Shown: piece by piece, positions 8,434 to 16,175 of the stretch
Layout of the letters: each line of letters starts with the position of its first letter
Numbering within the stretch: the first letter of the stretch is position 1
Source of the DNA: Clostridium sp. Marseille-P299
Lineage (GTDB): Bacteria; Bacillota; Clostridia; Lachnospirales; Lachnospiraceae
Reading direction: 5' to 3'
DNA: 64,000 nucleotides
NCBI RefSeq assembly: GCF_900078195.1
Contig: NZ_FJVE01000004.1
Span: 186,001-250,000, forward strand
Notes under the pieces: generated by a model
Told to the model about the DNA's origin: nothing
Database searches by the model: none
Seen by the model: only the letters and a program-made list of their open reading frames with translations
Translations under genes and position numbers: made by a program

Positions 8434-9070
8434 GTGAAACCCCTCCTACTTTATTTTCTAGTAAATCACTTGCAAATGCGATTCCTGCATTGACAGCATC
8501 TGTAACCGCTGTACTTGTAACGGTTGCTGAACTAATTGCATCAATGTCATTCTCTGCTTGCGCACCACTTTTTGTAAGGTTAAACGAATCTACTTTTTTA
8601 TTAGCAAATTGACCCTTAAAAGAATCTTCTTTGGCTCTATCACCAAGTCCAGCGGTTTCATTCATGGATAGAATCTCAATTGCTGTTACCATTCCATCCG
8701 CAGTATATCCCATTGTAAATGTGATATCACCGCCATACCCTTTTTTGGATGTAATAGTCATAACATAGCCGATTGCATTATCATTTGCATCTTTTGCAAT
8801 ACCGGCTTCATCAATTGTTGCGCCGGTAATTCCTTGATCTGCTAAAAATTGCTCAGAAGTCTCAACACGGCTTTTAATATCTTCATTTTCAACATCTACC
8901 ATGGAAGCTTCTTGGTAAACAGTTTGATATGCTTCTGATTTTGCCTTTGCTTTTTGTCTCGCAATTGGGTCTTTTGTAATTTCATTGACAAAGCCTAGTG
9001 CAAGTGCTGCCACTAACGTAATCATAAATAATGCAAATGCATCTTTTAATATCGAGGATTTATTTTGCAT
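8426..9070 (-). CDS. rnfG: Rnf electron transport complex subunit G (FMN-binding)
   Basis: Extracytoplasmic flavoprotein subunit of 214 aa. One N-terminal membrane anchor (about residues 8-28) is followed by an FMN-binding domain. The covalent flavinylation site is the Thr in DAISSATVTS near residue 183, matching the family S(G/S)AT pattern. GYGGDITFTMGY and ETAGLGDRAKE are also conserved in the domain. The ATG at 9070 is chosen because AGGAGGT lies 8 nt before it; an in-frame TTG 21 nt upstream would bury the SD. It overlaps the end of rnfD by 11 nt and the start of rnfE by 8 nt, so translation is probably coupled. Confidence 0.95.
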   Translation of the reverse strand: MQNKSSILKDAFALFMITLVAALALGFVNEITKDPIARQKAKAKSEAYQTVYQEASMVDVENEDIKSRVETSEQFLADQGITGATIDEAGIAKDANDNAIGYVMTITSKKGYGGDITFTMGYTADGMVTAIEILSMNETAGLGDRAKEDSFKGQFANKKVDSFNLTKSGAQAENDIDAISSATVTSTAVTDAVNAGIAFASDLLENKVGGVSHE

Positions 9071-10067
9071 AACTCTTACCTCCTCTTCCAAAGGCTCTTG
9101 GCATTGTTACTTTTTCAATCAATGGTACTAGTAGGTTACAGAAAATGATTGCATAACTAACACCCTCTGCAGAAGAACCAAAGATACGGAAGATACCTGT
9201 TAATAAACCAAGGCACACACCAAATACAATCTGTCCCATTTTAGTAATTGGACTAGTGGAATAATCCGTTGCCATAAAAAATGCACCTAGTAAAAGTCCA
9301 CCACCAAGAACTTGCGCTGCCACATAGGAAAGATCAAATCCATGTCCACCAAAGATTAAAACAAAAACAGCTAAAGTTCCAATATAAGTAAGAGGAATTC
9401 GTAATGAAATAACTCTACGGTATAATAAATAAATGGCACCAATTAAAATCATTATTGCACTGGTTTCACCGATAACTCCACCGGTAAATCCAAATAACAT
9501 CTCAAATAAATTAACACTTTCTCCAGCTTTCATTGCAGCTAATGGTGTTGCACCTGTGATTCCATCAATGGATGCTGCACCATAATTGAAATGATATAAT
9601 CCTTCCTTAGCAACACCTGCTACTGAAGCAGAATCCAGTGTATATGTTGTCATTCTTCCTGCAAAACAAATAAGTAAGAAACATCTAGCTGCAAGTGCAG
9701 GATTCATAAAGTTTTGACCTAATCCACCATATAACTCTTTTACAATAATGATTGCAAACACGCCACCAATAACAGGAATCCAAAGTGGTACTGTGGATGG
9801 TAAATTCATTCCAAGTAATAAACCAGTCACCAACGCAGAACATTCATATGGGTGATATGGCTTTTTCATTAATTTCTGATAAAAGTATTCTGATAGCACA
9901 CAAGTTGTTATAGATACTAATAAAACAAGAAATGCTGAAAATCCGAATTGATATACCCCAAAAACGCTTGCCGGCATCAATGCGATTGCTACATCTCTCA
10001 TAATCTGTGCTGTTGTTACTCCACTTCTAACGTGTGGCGAAGTAGAGACATTATACATCTCTTTCAA
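9060..10067 (-). CDS. rnfD: Rnf electron transport complex subunit D
   Basis: Integral membrane subunit of 335 aa, homologous to NqrB, with about ten helices. The covalent FMN attachment Thr is in GITGATPLA near residue 174. Early motifs SPHVRSGVTT and FMNPALAARC are also family hallmarks. The TTG at 10067 is preferred because GAGGTGG lies 5 nt before it and it gives the family-like start MKEMYNVS. A TTG at 10085 lacks an SD, and the ATG at 10058 is a second possibility. RnfD with RnfG carries the flavins that relay electrons across the membrane. Confidence 0.95.
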   Translation of the reverse strand: MKEMYNVSTSPHVRSGVTTAQIMRDVAIALMPASVFGVYQFGFSAFLVLLVSITTCVLSEYFYQKLMKKPYHPYECSALVTGLLLGMNLPSTVPLWIPVIGGVFAIIIVKELYGGLGQNFMNPALAARCFLLICFAGRMTTYTLDSASVAGVAKEGLYHFNYGAASIDGITGATPLAAMKAGESVNLFEMLFGFTGGVIGETSAIMILIGAIYLLYRRVISLRIPLTYIGTLAVFVLIFGGHGFDLSYVAAQVLGGGLLLGAFFMATDYSTSPITKMGQIVFGVCLGLLTGIFRIFGSSAEGVSYAIIFCNLLVPLIEKVTMPRAFGRGGKSYAK

Positions 10068-10089
10068 AGATTCCACCTCTTTCAAAATT

Positions 10090-11409
10090 CTACTTTTTAA
10101 TTTCTGTATTTATGCTTCGCTTCATCTGCTTAAAGGCCTGTGTTAGACGAATTCCAGAAGGACATGCATAAGCACAGCAACCACATTCACAGCACTCTAA
10201 ACCGTATAATTTCTTAAAACCATCTTGATCAGAACGTTTCGCAGCTTCCATCATCTTTTTCGGTACAATGTTTCCTGGGCAAACTGCTACACATCTTCCA
10301 CAACGGATACATGGAGATTCTGGCATATCCTCAACATCATCTTCTTTAAATGCAAGCAAAGCAGAGGATGTTTTAGTAACTGGGATGTCCAAGGAGTAAA
10401 GGGCTGTCCCCATTAAAGGTCCACCTGAAATCAATTTCTTTGGTTTCTCTAAAAATCCACCAACCGCATCTAATAACTCGCTATAAAGCATTCCAGTGCG
10501 AACAACAAAATTTCCGGTATCTTTTACTGCATCTCCAGAAACCGTAAGAATTCTGCGAATTAGCGGTGTAGATTCTGCTACAGCAAGAGCGATTGAAATC
10601 ACTGTATCCACATTATTCACGATGCAACCAACATCTGCTGGTAACATAGAATAATTAATCTTGCGTCCAGTAACAGCATAAATTAATGGTCGTTCTCCAC
10701 CTTGTGGATATTTAGTCTTCACTGCTTTTACTGTAATTCTTGGTTCCTTTTCTGCCAATGTTTTTAGTTTTTGAATTGCTTCTGGCTTGTTATCTTCAAT
10801 TGCAATAATTCCTTGAGCATTCTCAAACAAACGTAAGATGATATTTAATCCGGTAATTATTCGTTCTGGTTCCTCTAACATCATTCGATAATCACTTGTT
10901 AAGAATGGTTCACACTCAGCGCCATTGATGATAACATACTCGATCTTACTATCATCCTGTGGAGTTAATTTAATATGAGTTGGGAATCCAGCTCCACCCA
11001 TACCAACAATTCCAGCTTCCTTAATAATATTTCTTATTTCTTTTTTAGAAAGCTTATTGTAATCTCTTTTCTCACCAAAGCCATCAATGGTTGAATACTC
11101 ATTATCATTTTCAACAACAATTGAATTAATCTTCGCCCCTGATGCAGTCATTCTTGGTTCAATTACCTTTACTGTTCCAGATACTGAACTTACAACACAT
11201 GCTGAAATTCCATCATCAGCTTCTGCAATCTTTTGTCCAACTAAAACCTTGTCCCCTTTTGCAACAAGAGCTTTCGCTGGTGATCCAATATGCTGTTCCA
11301 ATGGATATACCAATTCATTCTTTGGTATCAAGGTTTTCGTAGGCTTGTCTTTGGATAATTCCTTACCATCATATGGATGGATTCCGCCTGAAAATGTTCC
11401 TCTCGCCAT
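10090..11409 (-). CDS. rnfC: Rnf electron transport complex subunit C
   Basis: Peripheral cytoplasmic subunit of 439 aa that binds NAD(H) and Fe-S clusters. The N-terminal barrel-sandwich region (FSGGIHPYDGKE) is followed by the flavin/NADH-binding-like fold with GMGGAGFPTHIKL near residue 140. The C-terminal dicluster ferredoxin region has CIRCGRCVAVCP and CCECGCCAYACP (about 367-415). The length is that of the short clostridial form, without the long Ala-rich tail of gammaproteobacterial RnfC. It is first in the operon, with SD AAGGAG 5 nt before the ATG, preceded by a leader of about 270 nt from the proposed promoter. Confidence 0.96.
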   Translation of the reverse strand: MARGTFSGGIHPYDGKELSKDKPTKTLIPKNELVYPLEQHIGSPAKALVAKGDKVLVGQKIAEADDGISACVVSSVSGTVKVIEPRMTASGAKINSIVVENDNEYSTIDGFGEKRDYNKLSKKEIRNIIKEAGIVGMGGAGFPTHIKLTPQDDSKIEYVIINGAECEPFLTSDYRMMLEEPERIITGLNIILRLFENAQGIIAIEDNKPEAIQKLKTLAEKEPRITVKAVKTKYPQGGERPLIYAVTGRKINYSMLPADVGCIVNNVDTVISIALAVAESTPLIRRILTVSGDAVKDTGNFVVRTGMLYSELLDAVGGFLEKPKKLISGGPLMGTALYSLDIPVTKTSSALLAFKEDDVEDMPESPCIRCGRCVAVCPGNIVPKKMMEAAKRSDQDGFKKLYGLECCECGCCAYACPSGIRLTQAFKQMKRSINTEIKK

Positions 11410-11620
11410 CTTTACTCCTTCTTTCCCTCATTATTAAGCACAACTTTTAACAGTTACAGCTTTTTTGCACACTCTTAGCATAAATTTAGCAGAATTTAAT
11501 CCCAAATCATGCATATGATATTATTTTAACACATATTAATACAATTTGAAATTTAAAATTTGCGGTTTTGTCCCATTTTTTTCTTTAATAAAACAGCGCT
11601 TTTACAAATTACGTATTTTT

Positions 11621-11638
11621 ATTGTAAGCTTTTACAAT
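11621..11638. promoter_or_regulatory. Palindrome ATTGTAA-N4-TTACAAT in the Rnf leader
   Basis: Perfect 7-bp inverted repeat with a 4-nt spacer, about 45-60 nt downstream of the predicted Rnf transcription start and 210 nt before rnfC. It resembles a Rex operator in general form but has shorter half-site spacing than TTGTTAA-N4-TTAACAA, so the regulator is not assigned. Confidence 0.4.
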
Positions 11639-11688
11639 TAAAATTTACAAAATTACTCATATTTAGCTAATAAATTTAATGCGCATAT

Positions 11689-11717
11689 AATATAACATAA
11701 ATTTTTGCTTCTTTCAA
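11689..11717 (-). promoter_or_regulatory. Candidate sigma-A promoter of the Rnf operon
   Basis: On the minus strand TTGAAA (-35, at 11712-11717), exactly 17 nt, and TATATT (-10, at 11689-11694). It is the best match in the intergenic region. The start would lie near 11682, giving a 5' leader of about 270 nt. Confidence 0.55.
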
Positions 11718-11848
11718 ATTGTAATCTCTTACAGGAAAAATTTTAGTAATAAACCATATTGATTATTTTTTATCAATATCATTTACTCGATGTTTTTCAA
11801 ATCCAGCAAATAATATCTTAAAATAAAAAACATTTTTTTGTTAGTAAC

Positions 11849-11896
11849 CAAAAAAAGAGCCTGCCACAATGGTCGTTTATGACAGTCTCTTTTTTA
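11849..11896 (-). terminator. Terminator of spoIIID
   Basis: On the minus strand GAGACTGTCA pairs with TGGCAGGCTC (one mismatch, one wobble) and is flanked by A and T runs of six or more. It begins about 13 nt after the spoIIID stop. Confidence 0.75.
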
Positions 11897-11908
11897 AGCC
11901 TAACATAG

Positions 11909-12199
11909 TTAATAAGTTTGAATCCCCTTATCTTTATGTAGGTATTTTTCTTTTGTTGCTAATCCCCCTCTAATATGTCTCTCTGACTTATTCAAATCCA
12001 AAACGACACGTGCCCGTTCTGCTAAAGAGGGATTGATTTGTAATAATCGTTCGGTTACGTCTTTATGTACCGTTGACTTTGATATACCGAACTGCTTTGC
12101 GGTTTGCCTTACAGTTGCATTATTATCTATAATATATGCAGCAATCTCCGCAGCACGTTCCTCGATTTGCTTATGCTTAAACAAATTGGAGCCTTTCAT
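11909..12199 (-). CDS. spoIIID: Sporulation transcription factor SpoIIID
   Basis: Small DNA-binding protein of 96 aa (Bacillus SpoIIID is of similar size) that activates and represses genes in the mother cell under sigma-E and prepares the switch to sigma-K. The helix-turn-helix is TVRQTAKQFGISKSTVHKDV (about residues 31-50), followed by the basic C-terminal helix region with RHIRGGLATKEKYLHK. The ATG at 12199 is chosen: AGGGTGG precedes it and the length fits, whereas the longest open frame starts 60 nt earlier without an SD. A sigma-E-like promoter lies just upstream. Its presence says the organism forms endospores. Confidence 0.95.
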   Translation of the reverse strand: MKGSNLFKHKQIEERAAEIAAYIIDNNATVRQTAKQFGISKSTVHKDVTERLLQINPSLAERARVVLDLNKSERHIRGGLATKEKYLHKDKGIQTY

Positions 12200-12229
12200 G
12201 CAGTTCCACCCTAGAATACTTGTTTTTAT

Positions 12230-12257
12230 ATTGTATGCTTGAATTCTTAAGATTAGC
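12230..12257 (-). promoter_or_regulatory. Candidate sigma-E promoter of spoIIID
   Basis: On the minus strand CATACAAT (12230-12237) matches the sigma-E -10 consensus CATACANT. Fourteen nt upstream is GCTAAT (12252-12257), a partial match to the -35. The start would fall about 25 nt before the ATG. Bacillus spoIIID is a sigma-E gene, which supports the call. Confidence 0.5.
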
Positions 12258-12360
12258 ACACATTATACACAATCCCGTAAAAATACGAATTATTTTCATT
12301 TGATATTTTGCCTGTATTTCTATATCTAATAAAATACAGTTTAAAGCCATATGTAAGAGT

Positions 12361-12388
12361 AACTTCTCCTTTGATTTATCATACATTA
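12361..12388 (+). promoter_or_regulatory. Candidate sigma-K (or sigma-E) promoter of the superoxide dismutase gene
   Basis: CATACATTA at 12380-12388 fits the sigma-K -10 pattern CATANNNTA and also CATACANT. AAC at 12361-12363, 16 nt upstream, is a partial -35. The start would be about 40 nt before the ATG. In AT-rich DNA such matches can arise by chance. Confidence 0.35.
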
Positions 12389-12435
12389 AATTAAAAGTCC
12401 TATTGTAGTATTTTATTTTACGATTGGAGGTTACT

Positions 12436-13146
12436 ATGAACATATCTGAGCAAACATATCCTTTCCCTTTTCTCCCTCTACCATATCCTTATAATAGTTT
12501 AGAACCTTACATCAGCCAGGAAACCCTTCATTACCATCACGACAAACATCTAAAAACGTATGTGGATAATTTAAACCACATTCTCTCAAAATACCCTCAA
12601 TATCAATTTTTAACATTAGAAGAACTATTATCAAATCTTGAAATACTTCCTGGTTCAATCCAAATTGAAGTTAGGAATAATGCAGGTGGCGTATTTAATC
12701 ATGATCTTTATTTCTCTTCTCTAAAACCAAATATAATGGCTTCAAAAGAAGAGAACCACAGAGAACGTTCTCAAAACGAAGTCATAATTGCATATCCTGG
12801 TGAGGTTATGTCTCTACCAGTTTTAATGAAAATTATTGAAACATATGGTTCTTTCTATACATTTAAAGATTTGATGAAAGGTGCTTCTACAAAGCAATTT
12901 GGTTCTGGATATGCTTGGCTAGTTTTAACACCATCCAATGAACTTGCAATCATTTCAACAAACAATCAAGATACACCGTTATCCTTTGAATTAATTCCTC
13001 TATTATTAATAGACGTTTGGGAACATGCGTATTACTTGGATCAAAAAAATAATAGAGGAGCTTATGTTGAAAATATCTTTCATGTAATAAACTGGGATGC
13101 CGTAAACCACAGGTATGTCAATGCATTGCAGTCCGTATCCCCTTAA
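12436..13146 (+). CDS. Fe/Mn-type superoxide dismutase
   Basis: Enzyme of 236 aa converting superoxide to oxygen and hydrogen peroxide. All four metal ligands of the Fe/Mn family are visible: H34 (LHYHHDKHLKTYV), H89 (GGVFNHDLYF), D193 and H197 (LIDVWEHAYYLD). Compared with typical family members it has an insert of about 25 residues after LYFSSLKPN. Whether it uses Fe or Mn cannot be decided from these motifs. The ATG at 12436 follows GGAGG by 5 nt; an in-frame TTG at 12424 would place the SD inside the gene. It is divergent from spoIIID, with a mother-cell-sigma-like promoter, which raises the possibility of a spore-coat role as for some Bacillus and Clostridioides SodA proteins (inference). 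Confidence 0.93.
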   Translation: MNISEQTYPFPFLPLPYPYNSLEPYISQETLHYHHDKHLKTYVDNLNHILSKYPQYQFLTLEELLSNLEILPGSIQIEVRNNAGGVFNHDLYFSSLKPNIMASKEENHRERSQNEVIIAYPGEVMSLPVLMKIIETYGSFYTFKDLMKGASTKQFGSGYAWLVLTPSNELAIISTNNQDTPLSFELIPLLLIDVWEHAYYLDQKNNRGAYVENIFHVINWDAVNHRYVNALQSVSP

Positions 13147-13265
13147 TTACACTACTTTATTTCCAATGTTCACTTTTTAAGCGGAACGTTTTTCATTATA
13201 TAAAGCAAAGCGTTTATGCTTTTATTTCATGTAAATATTTAGGTGTTAAAATCTCTTTTTCATAT

Positions 13266-13317
13266 AAATAAAAAAGACTGGTACAGGCGCATATGACTCA
13301 TATGCTTTGTACCAGTC
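13266..13317 (-). terminator. Terminator of the trigger-factor-like lipoprotein gene
   Basis: GACTGGTACA (13276-13285) pairs with TGTACCAGTC (13308-13317). An inner stem is CATATGA/TCATATG. On the minus strand it is followed by a run of six T. It lies between convergent genes, so the superoxide dismutase mRNA may also end here. Confidence 0.8.
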
Positions 13318-13342
13318 GAATATTTATTTGTTATAAGTGTTC

Positions 13343-14455
13343 CTAGCTTGCTGTTGTAGGTGTTGGTTCAGCTGTTGGCTCAGCTGTTGGTGTTGTTGTT
13401 GCAGCTTCATCATCTGTCGCTTCAACTTCAACTGCATTATCTTTAATAACAGCTAAGGCTTTATCTAATAAGATTGTCTTACTAACATTTTCTTTACCAT
13501 ATGCTTCTTCAAATTTCTCTGGAGAATCATAGTTGTAAGTTTTTGCGTAATCCGCTAAAAATGTAGTATATTCATCATCACTAACTGTTAAGCCTTCTTC
13601 TTTTGCAATCGCTTCTAAAATATATTTTTGCTTAACTTGTAATTCTGCTGCTTTTTTAATTTCAGTATCGAATGTTTCTTCATCCATACCAAAATAATAT
13701 AATTTAAACAATGAATAATCAAGACCAGCGGATGTAGCCATTGACTCATAATAATTATTCATATCAGTTACTGTCTGATCAATTTCTTCTTGTGAAAGAT
13801 TATTAAATGTAGATGCTTCAATAACTGCTGTTACTAAATCAATTTCTTTTTGTGTATCGGAAGCACTTTTTGCATCTTCAAGTAAGGACTCTTTTAATGA
13901 TGTCTTATACTCATCCACTGTTTTATAACTTGTATTAGCTGCTACAAATTCATCTGTAAGTTCAGCTGCTTCTTCTTTACCAATCTTATTGATTGTAACA
14001 ACAAATAACGCATCTTTACCAGCTAAATCTGTACTACTATAATTTTCTGGGAAAGTTACATTAACATCTACTGTCTCACCAACAGTATGTCCAATTAATT
14101 GTTCTTCAAAATCATCAATAAATGTGTTAGAACCAATTGTTAAAAGAGTGTCTTCTGCAGAACCACCTTCAAACTTTTCACCGTCAATAGAGCCTACATA
14201 GTCGATATTTACAACGTCTCCATCTTGAACATCTTTTCTATCTGTAATTTCGATAAAGTTAGGATTACTCTTTAATAAATAATCGATTTCTGTCTGCATA
14301 TCTTCATCGGTAACTTCAACAGGAAGTACGCTAACCTCTACTCCCTTATATTTTCCTAGTGTCACATTTGTCGCAGCTTCAGAACCTTTTTTACCACATG
14401 CTGTGAAAGCTAAGGCAACACATAAACCAAGTGAAAGTATTTTTGCTTTCTTCAT
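13343..14455 (-). CDS. Lipoprotein with trigger-factor-type FKBP and chaperone domains
   Basis: Exported lipid-anchored peptidyl-prolyl isomerase/chaperone of 370 aa. The signal peptide MKKAKILSLGLCVALAFTAC ends in a lipobox Cys at residue 20. An FKBP domain of trigger-factor type (about 75-165) has GDVVNIDYVGSIDGEKFEGG, then FIDDFEEQLIGHTVGE and VNVTFPENY. The helical C-terminal part (about 168-345) aligns in style with the trigger factor substrate-binding arms. A low-complexity Thr/Pro/Glu tail with PTAEPTAEPTPT ends it. The ribosome-binding N-terminal domain of trigger factor is missing and replaced by the signal peptide. It should act outside the membrane, like PrsA, on secreted proteins (inference). 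Monocistronic. Confidence 0.88.
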   Translation of the reverse strand: MKKAKILSLGLCVALAFTACGKKGSEAATNVTLGKYKGVEVSVLPVEVTDEDMQTEIDYLLKSNPNFIEITDRKDVQDGDVVNIDYVGSIDGEKFEGGSAEDTLLTIGSNTFIDDFEEQLIGHTVGETVDVNVTFPENYSSTDLAGKDALFVVTINKIGKEEAAELTDEFVAANTSYKTVDEYKTSLKESLLEDAKSASDTQKEIDLVTAVIEASTFNNLSQEEIDQTVTDMNNYYESMATSAGLDYSLFKLYYFGMDEETFDTEIKKAAELQVKQKYILEAIAKEEGLTVSDDEYTTFLADYAKTYNYDSPEKFEEAYGKENVSKTILLDKALAVIKDNAVEVEATDDEAATTTPTAEPTAEPTPTTAS

Positions 14456-14640
14456 AATTAACTATCCCTCTCTTAAAAATTCTTATTTAAAACATTCGAC
14501 CCATAACTCTATGATTAGAAAAAATGCTTATTTTAACAACGTTTCAATTCATAAGATTTATCGACGTATAAACTAGTCTAACATATAATATTGAAAAATA
14601 AAAGCTTTTCCTAAAAGTTCACAGTTTTTTCAAATTATGA

Positions 14641-14700
14641 ATTTATGGCTAGTTATATCACATTTTTCAATGAATAGTCCTTAATAAAACTAGCCATAAG
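14641..14700 (-). terminator. Inverted repeat after the GH105 gene
   Basis: Arms ttatggctagtt (14643 on) and aactagccataa (14688-14699), about 34-nt loop. It is placed right after the GH105 stop on the minus strand. The T-run is weak, so termination efficiency is uncertain. Confidence 0.45.
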
Positions 14701-14726
14701 TAGGTCATTTTATTCTCTTGCTTCAC

Positions 14727-15854
14727 TTATTTCTTTAAACGAAGTAATTCTGTATAAGCAAGTAAGAAAGGTCCAACACCTTTTGCATCATCTTGAACGA
14801 TTGGCTCAGACATGTAATATTCATAAGTACCATCTCTCATATCTGGTCCACCAAGTCCTGCTACTAAACATATTCCACCAAGACTCATCTTGCCTTCTTC
14901 TGTATTTAGGTATTTGTCACAGATACCATCCATTGCTTTTTTACCAAATTCACGGTAGCTTTCTGGTAAAAAGTTTAGACGAACGCCCTTTAATAAAGCG
15001 TATGCCATAATTGCACTACCACTAGTTTCAAGGTAGTTTTTCTCACGTCCACCCATGTTTACAACTTGATACCACATACCACTTTCATCTTGGAATTTTA
15101 ACATAGATTCCATTAATTCAAGGAAAATTTTCTTTAATTTTTCATATTCTTCCTCATAACCAACAGGATCACATTTATCTAGTGTATCTAATAAAGCCAT
15201 AGAATACCAACCAATTGCTCTTAACCAAAAGTTCTTAGATAATCCTGTTTCTTTATCACACCAAAACATTTCTCTTGAAGAATCGTAAGCATGATAATAT
15301 AATCCAGTTTCTTTATCTCTTAAAAGCTCGTAAACATTAAAAAATTGGTTGAAAATATCTTTATAATTCTTTTTATTGTTAAAACGAGTTTCATATTCCA
15401 TATAAAATGGTTGTCCCATATAAAGCCCGTCAAGCCATATCTGATTAGGGTAAATCTTTTTGTGCCAGAAGTTTCCTTCTTTTGTTCTTGGTTGTGTTTG
15501 CACTTGTGAATAAACCAAATCAATTGCCTTACGATACTTTTCTTTTCCTGTTAAATCATAAAGCTCAAATAAAGTTTTACCTGCGTTCACATCGTCAATA
15601 TTATATTTTTCAACAGAATAACCTGCAATTGTTCCATCTTCATTCACACGGTAATCAATAAATGCATCCGCAAATGCTAAGTATTTTTCTTCCTTAGTAA
15701 TTGTATACATTTCAAGAATTGCTTTAATCATACATCCATCGATGTAATTCCATTCAGATTTTGCTCCAGATTTTAATTTCTCAATGTTCCACATTGGACG
15801 CTCTGGTGTACTTTTTTCTAACAATTCGTCGATATACTTCACAATCATGTCCAT
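14727..15854 (-). CDS. GH105 unsaturated rhamnogalacturonyl hydrolase (YteR/YesR-like)
   Basis: Cytoplasmic glycoside hydrolase of 375 aa that cleaves the unsaturated uronic acid from the non-reducing end of oligosaccharides released by polysaccharide lyases, typically rhamnogalacturonan disaccharides. The (alpha/alpha)6 barrel signature is visible in IWLDGLYMGQPF (catalytic-type Asp near residue 142), FWLRAIGWYSMALLD and SGSAIMAYALLKGV. There is no signal peptide, so substrates must be imported. The ATG at 15854 (AGGAGG, 8-nt spacing) is chosen over an in-frame TTG 6 nt upstream. No lyase or transporter is adjacent. A good sigma-A promoter lies upstream and the gene appears monocistronic. 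Confidence 0.9.
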   Translation of the reverse strand: MDMIVKYIDELLEKSTPERPMWNIEKLKSGAKSEWNYIDGCMIKAILEMYTITKEEKYLAFADAFIDYRVNEDGTIAGYSVEKYNIDDVNAGKTLFELYDLTGKEKYRKAIDLVYSQVQTQPRTKEGNFWHKKIYPNQIWLDGLYMGQPFYMEYETRFNNKKNYKDIFNQFFNVYELLRDKETGLYYHAYDSSREMFWCDKETGLSKNFWLRAIGWYSMALLDTLDKCDPVGYEEEYEKLKKIFLELMESMLKFQDESGMWYQVVNMGGREKNYLETSGSAIMAYALLKGVRLNFLPESYREFGKKAMDGICDKYLNTEEGKMSLGGICLVAGLGGPDMRDGTYEYYMSEPIVQDDAKGVGPFLLAYTELLRLKK

Positions 15855-15930
15855 TCCCAATTCCTCCTAGTTGAATCCTCTAACCAAAATAGCTTTGTAC
15901 GTTTCTTACAGTCTTAGCCGACATTGTTTT

Positions 15931-15960
15931 ATTATACCATAATGTACTTAATATTGACAA
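15931..15960 (-). promoter_or_regulatory. Sigma-A promoter of the GH105 gene
   Basis: On the minus strand TTGTCA (15955-15960), 18 nt, TATAAT (15931-15936), with TGG directly before the -10 (extended -10). About 75 nt upstream of the ATG. Confidence 0.65.
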
Positions 15961-16100
15961 TATAATAGTACTTTTATAAAAATCACACGATTTTACGACT
16001 TTATATGATAAAAACTGAATCTTTTTATTCTGGAACTTAACTCTCGATTTTAAACAATAGAACCATTGATAATAAAAGCTCTTTCTTTATAAAATCACAT

Positions 16101-16140
16101 AAAAAGGGACCATCTCGAATAACATCAATGGTCCCTTTTG
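16101..16140 (-). terminator. Terminator of the chemoreceptor gene
   Basis: AAAAGGGACCAT pairs with ATGGTCCCTTTT with a 14-nt loop. A T-run follows on the minus strand. Confidence 0.85.
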
Positions 16141-16175
16141 TACATATATTTTATTGCCTTTAAAGCAATCTTAAA

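Larger units (their letters stand above)
11410..11848. other. Long non-coding leader of the Rnf operon
   Basis: About 440 nt without a gene between the SpoIIID terminator and rnfC. It contains the proposed Rnf promoter, a palindrome, and several TTTTACAA/TTACAA copies. The T-rich segment near 11565-11585 resembles no known riboswitch that I recognise. Confidence 0.6.

Noticed and set aside
6364..8437. Plus-strand open frames across rnfB-rnfE
   Set aside because: Antisense shadows of strongly conserved Rnf genes; no SD and no family resemblance.
11621..11638. Rex operator
   Set aside because: Half-sites are two bases too close for TTGTTAA-N4-TTAACAA, so it is listed only as an unassigned palindrome.
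12177..12443. Minus-strand 88-codon open frame upstream of spoIIID
   Set aside because: Covers the promoter region of both divergent genes, no SD, no recognisable domain.
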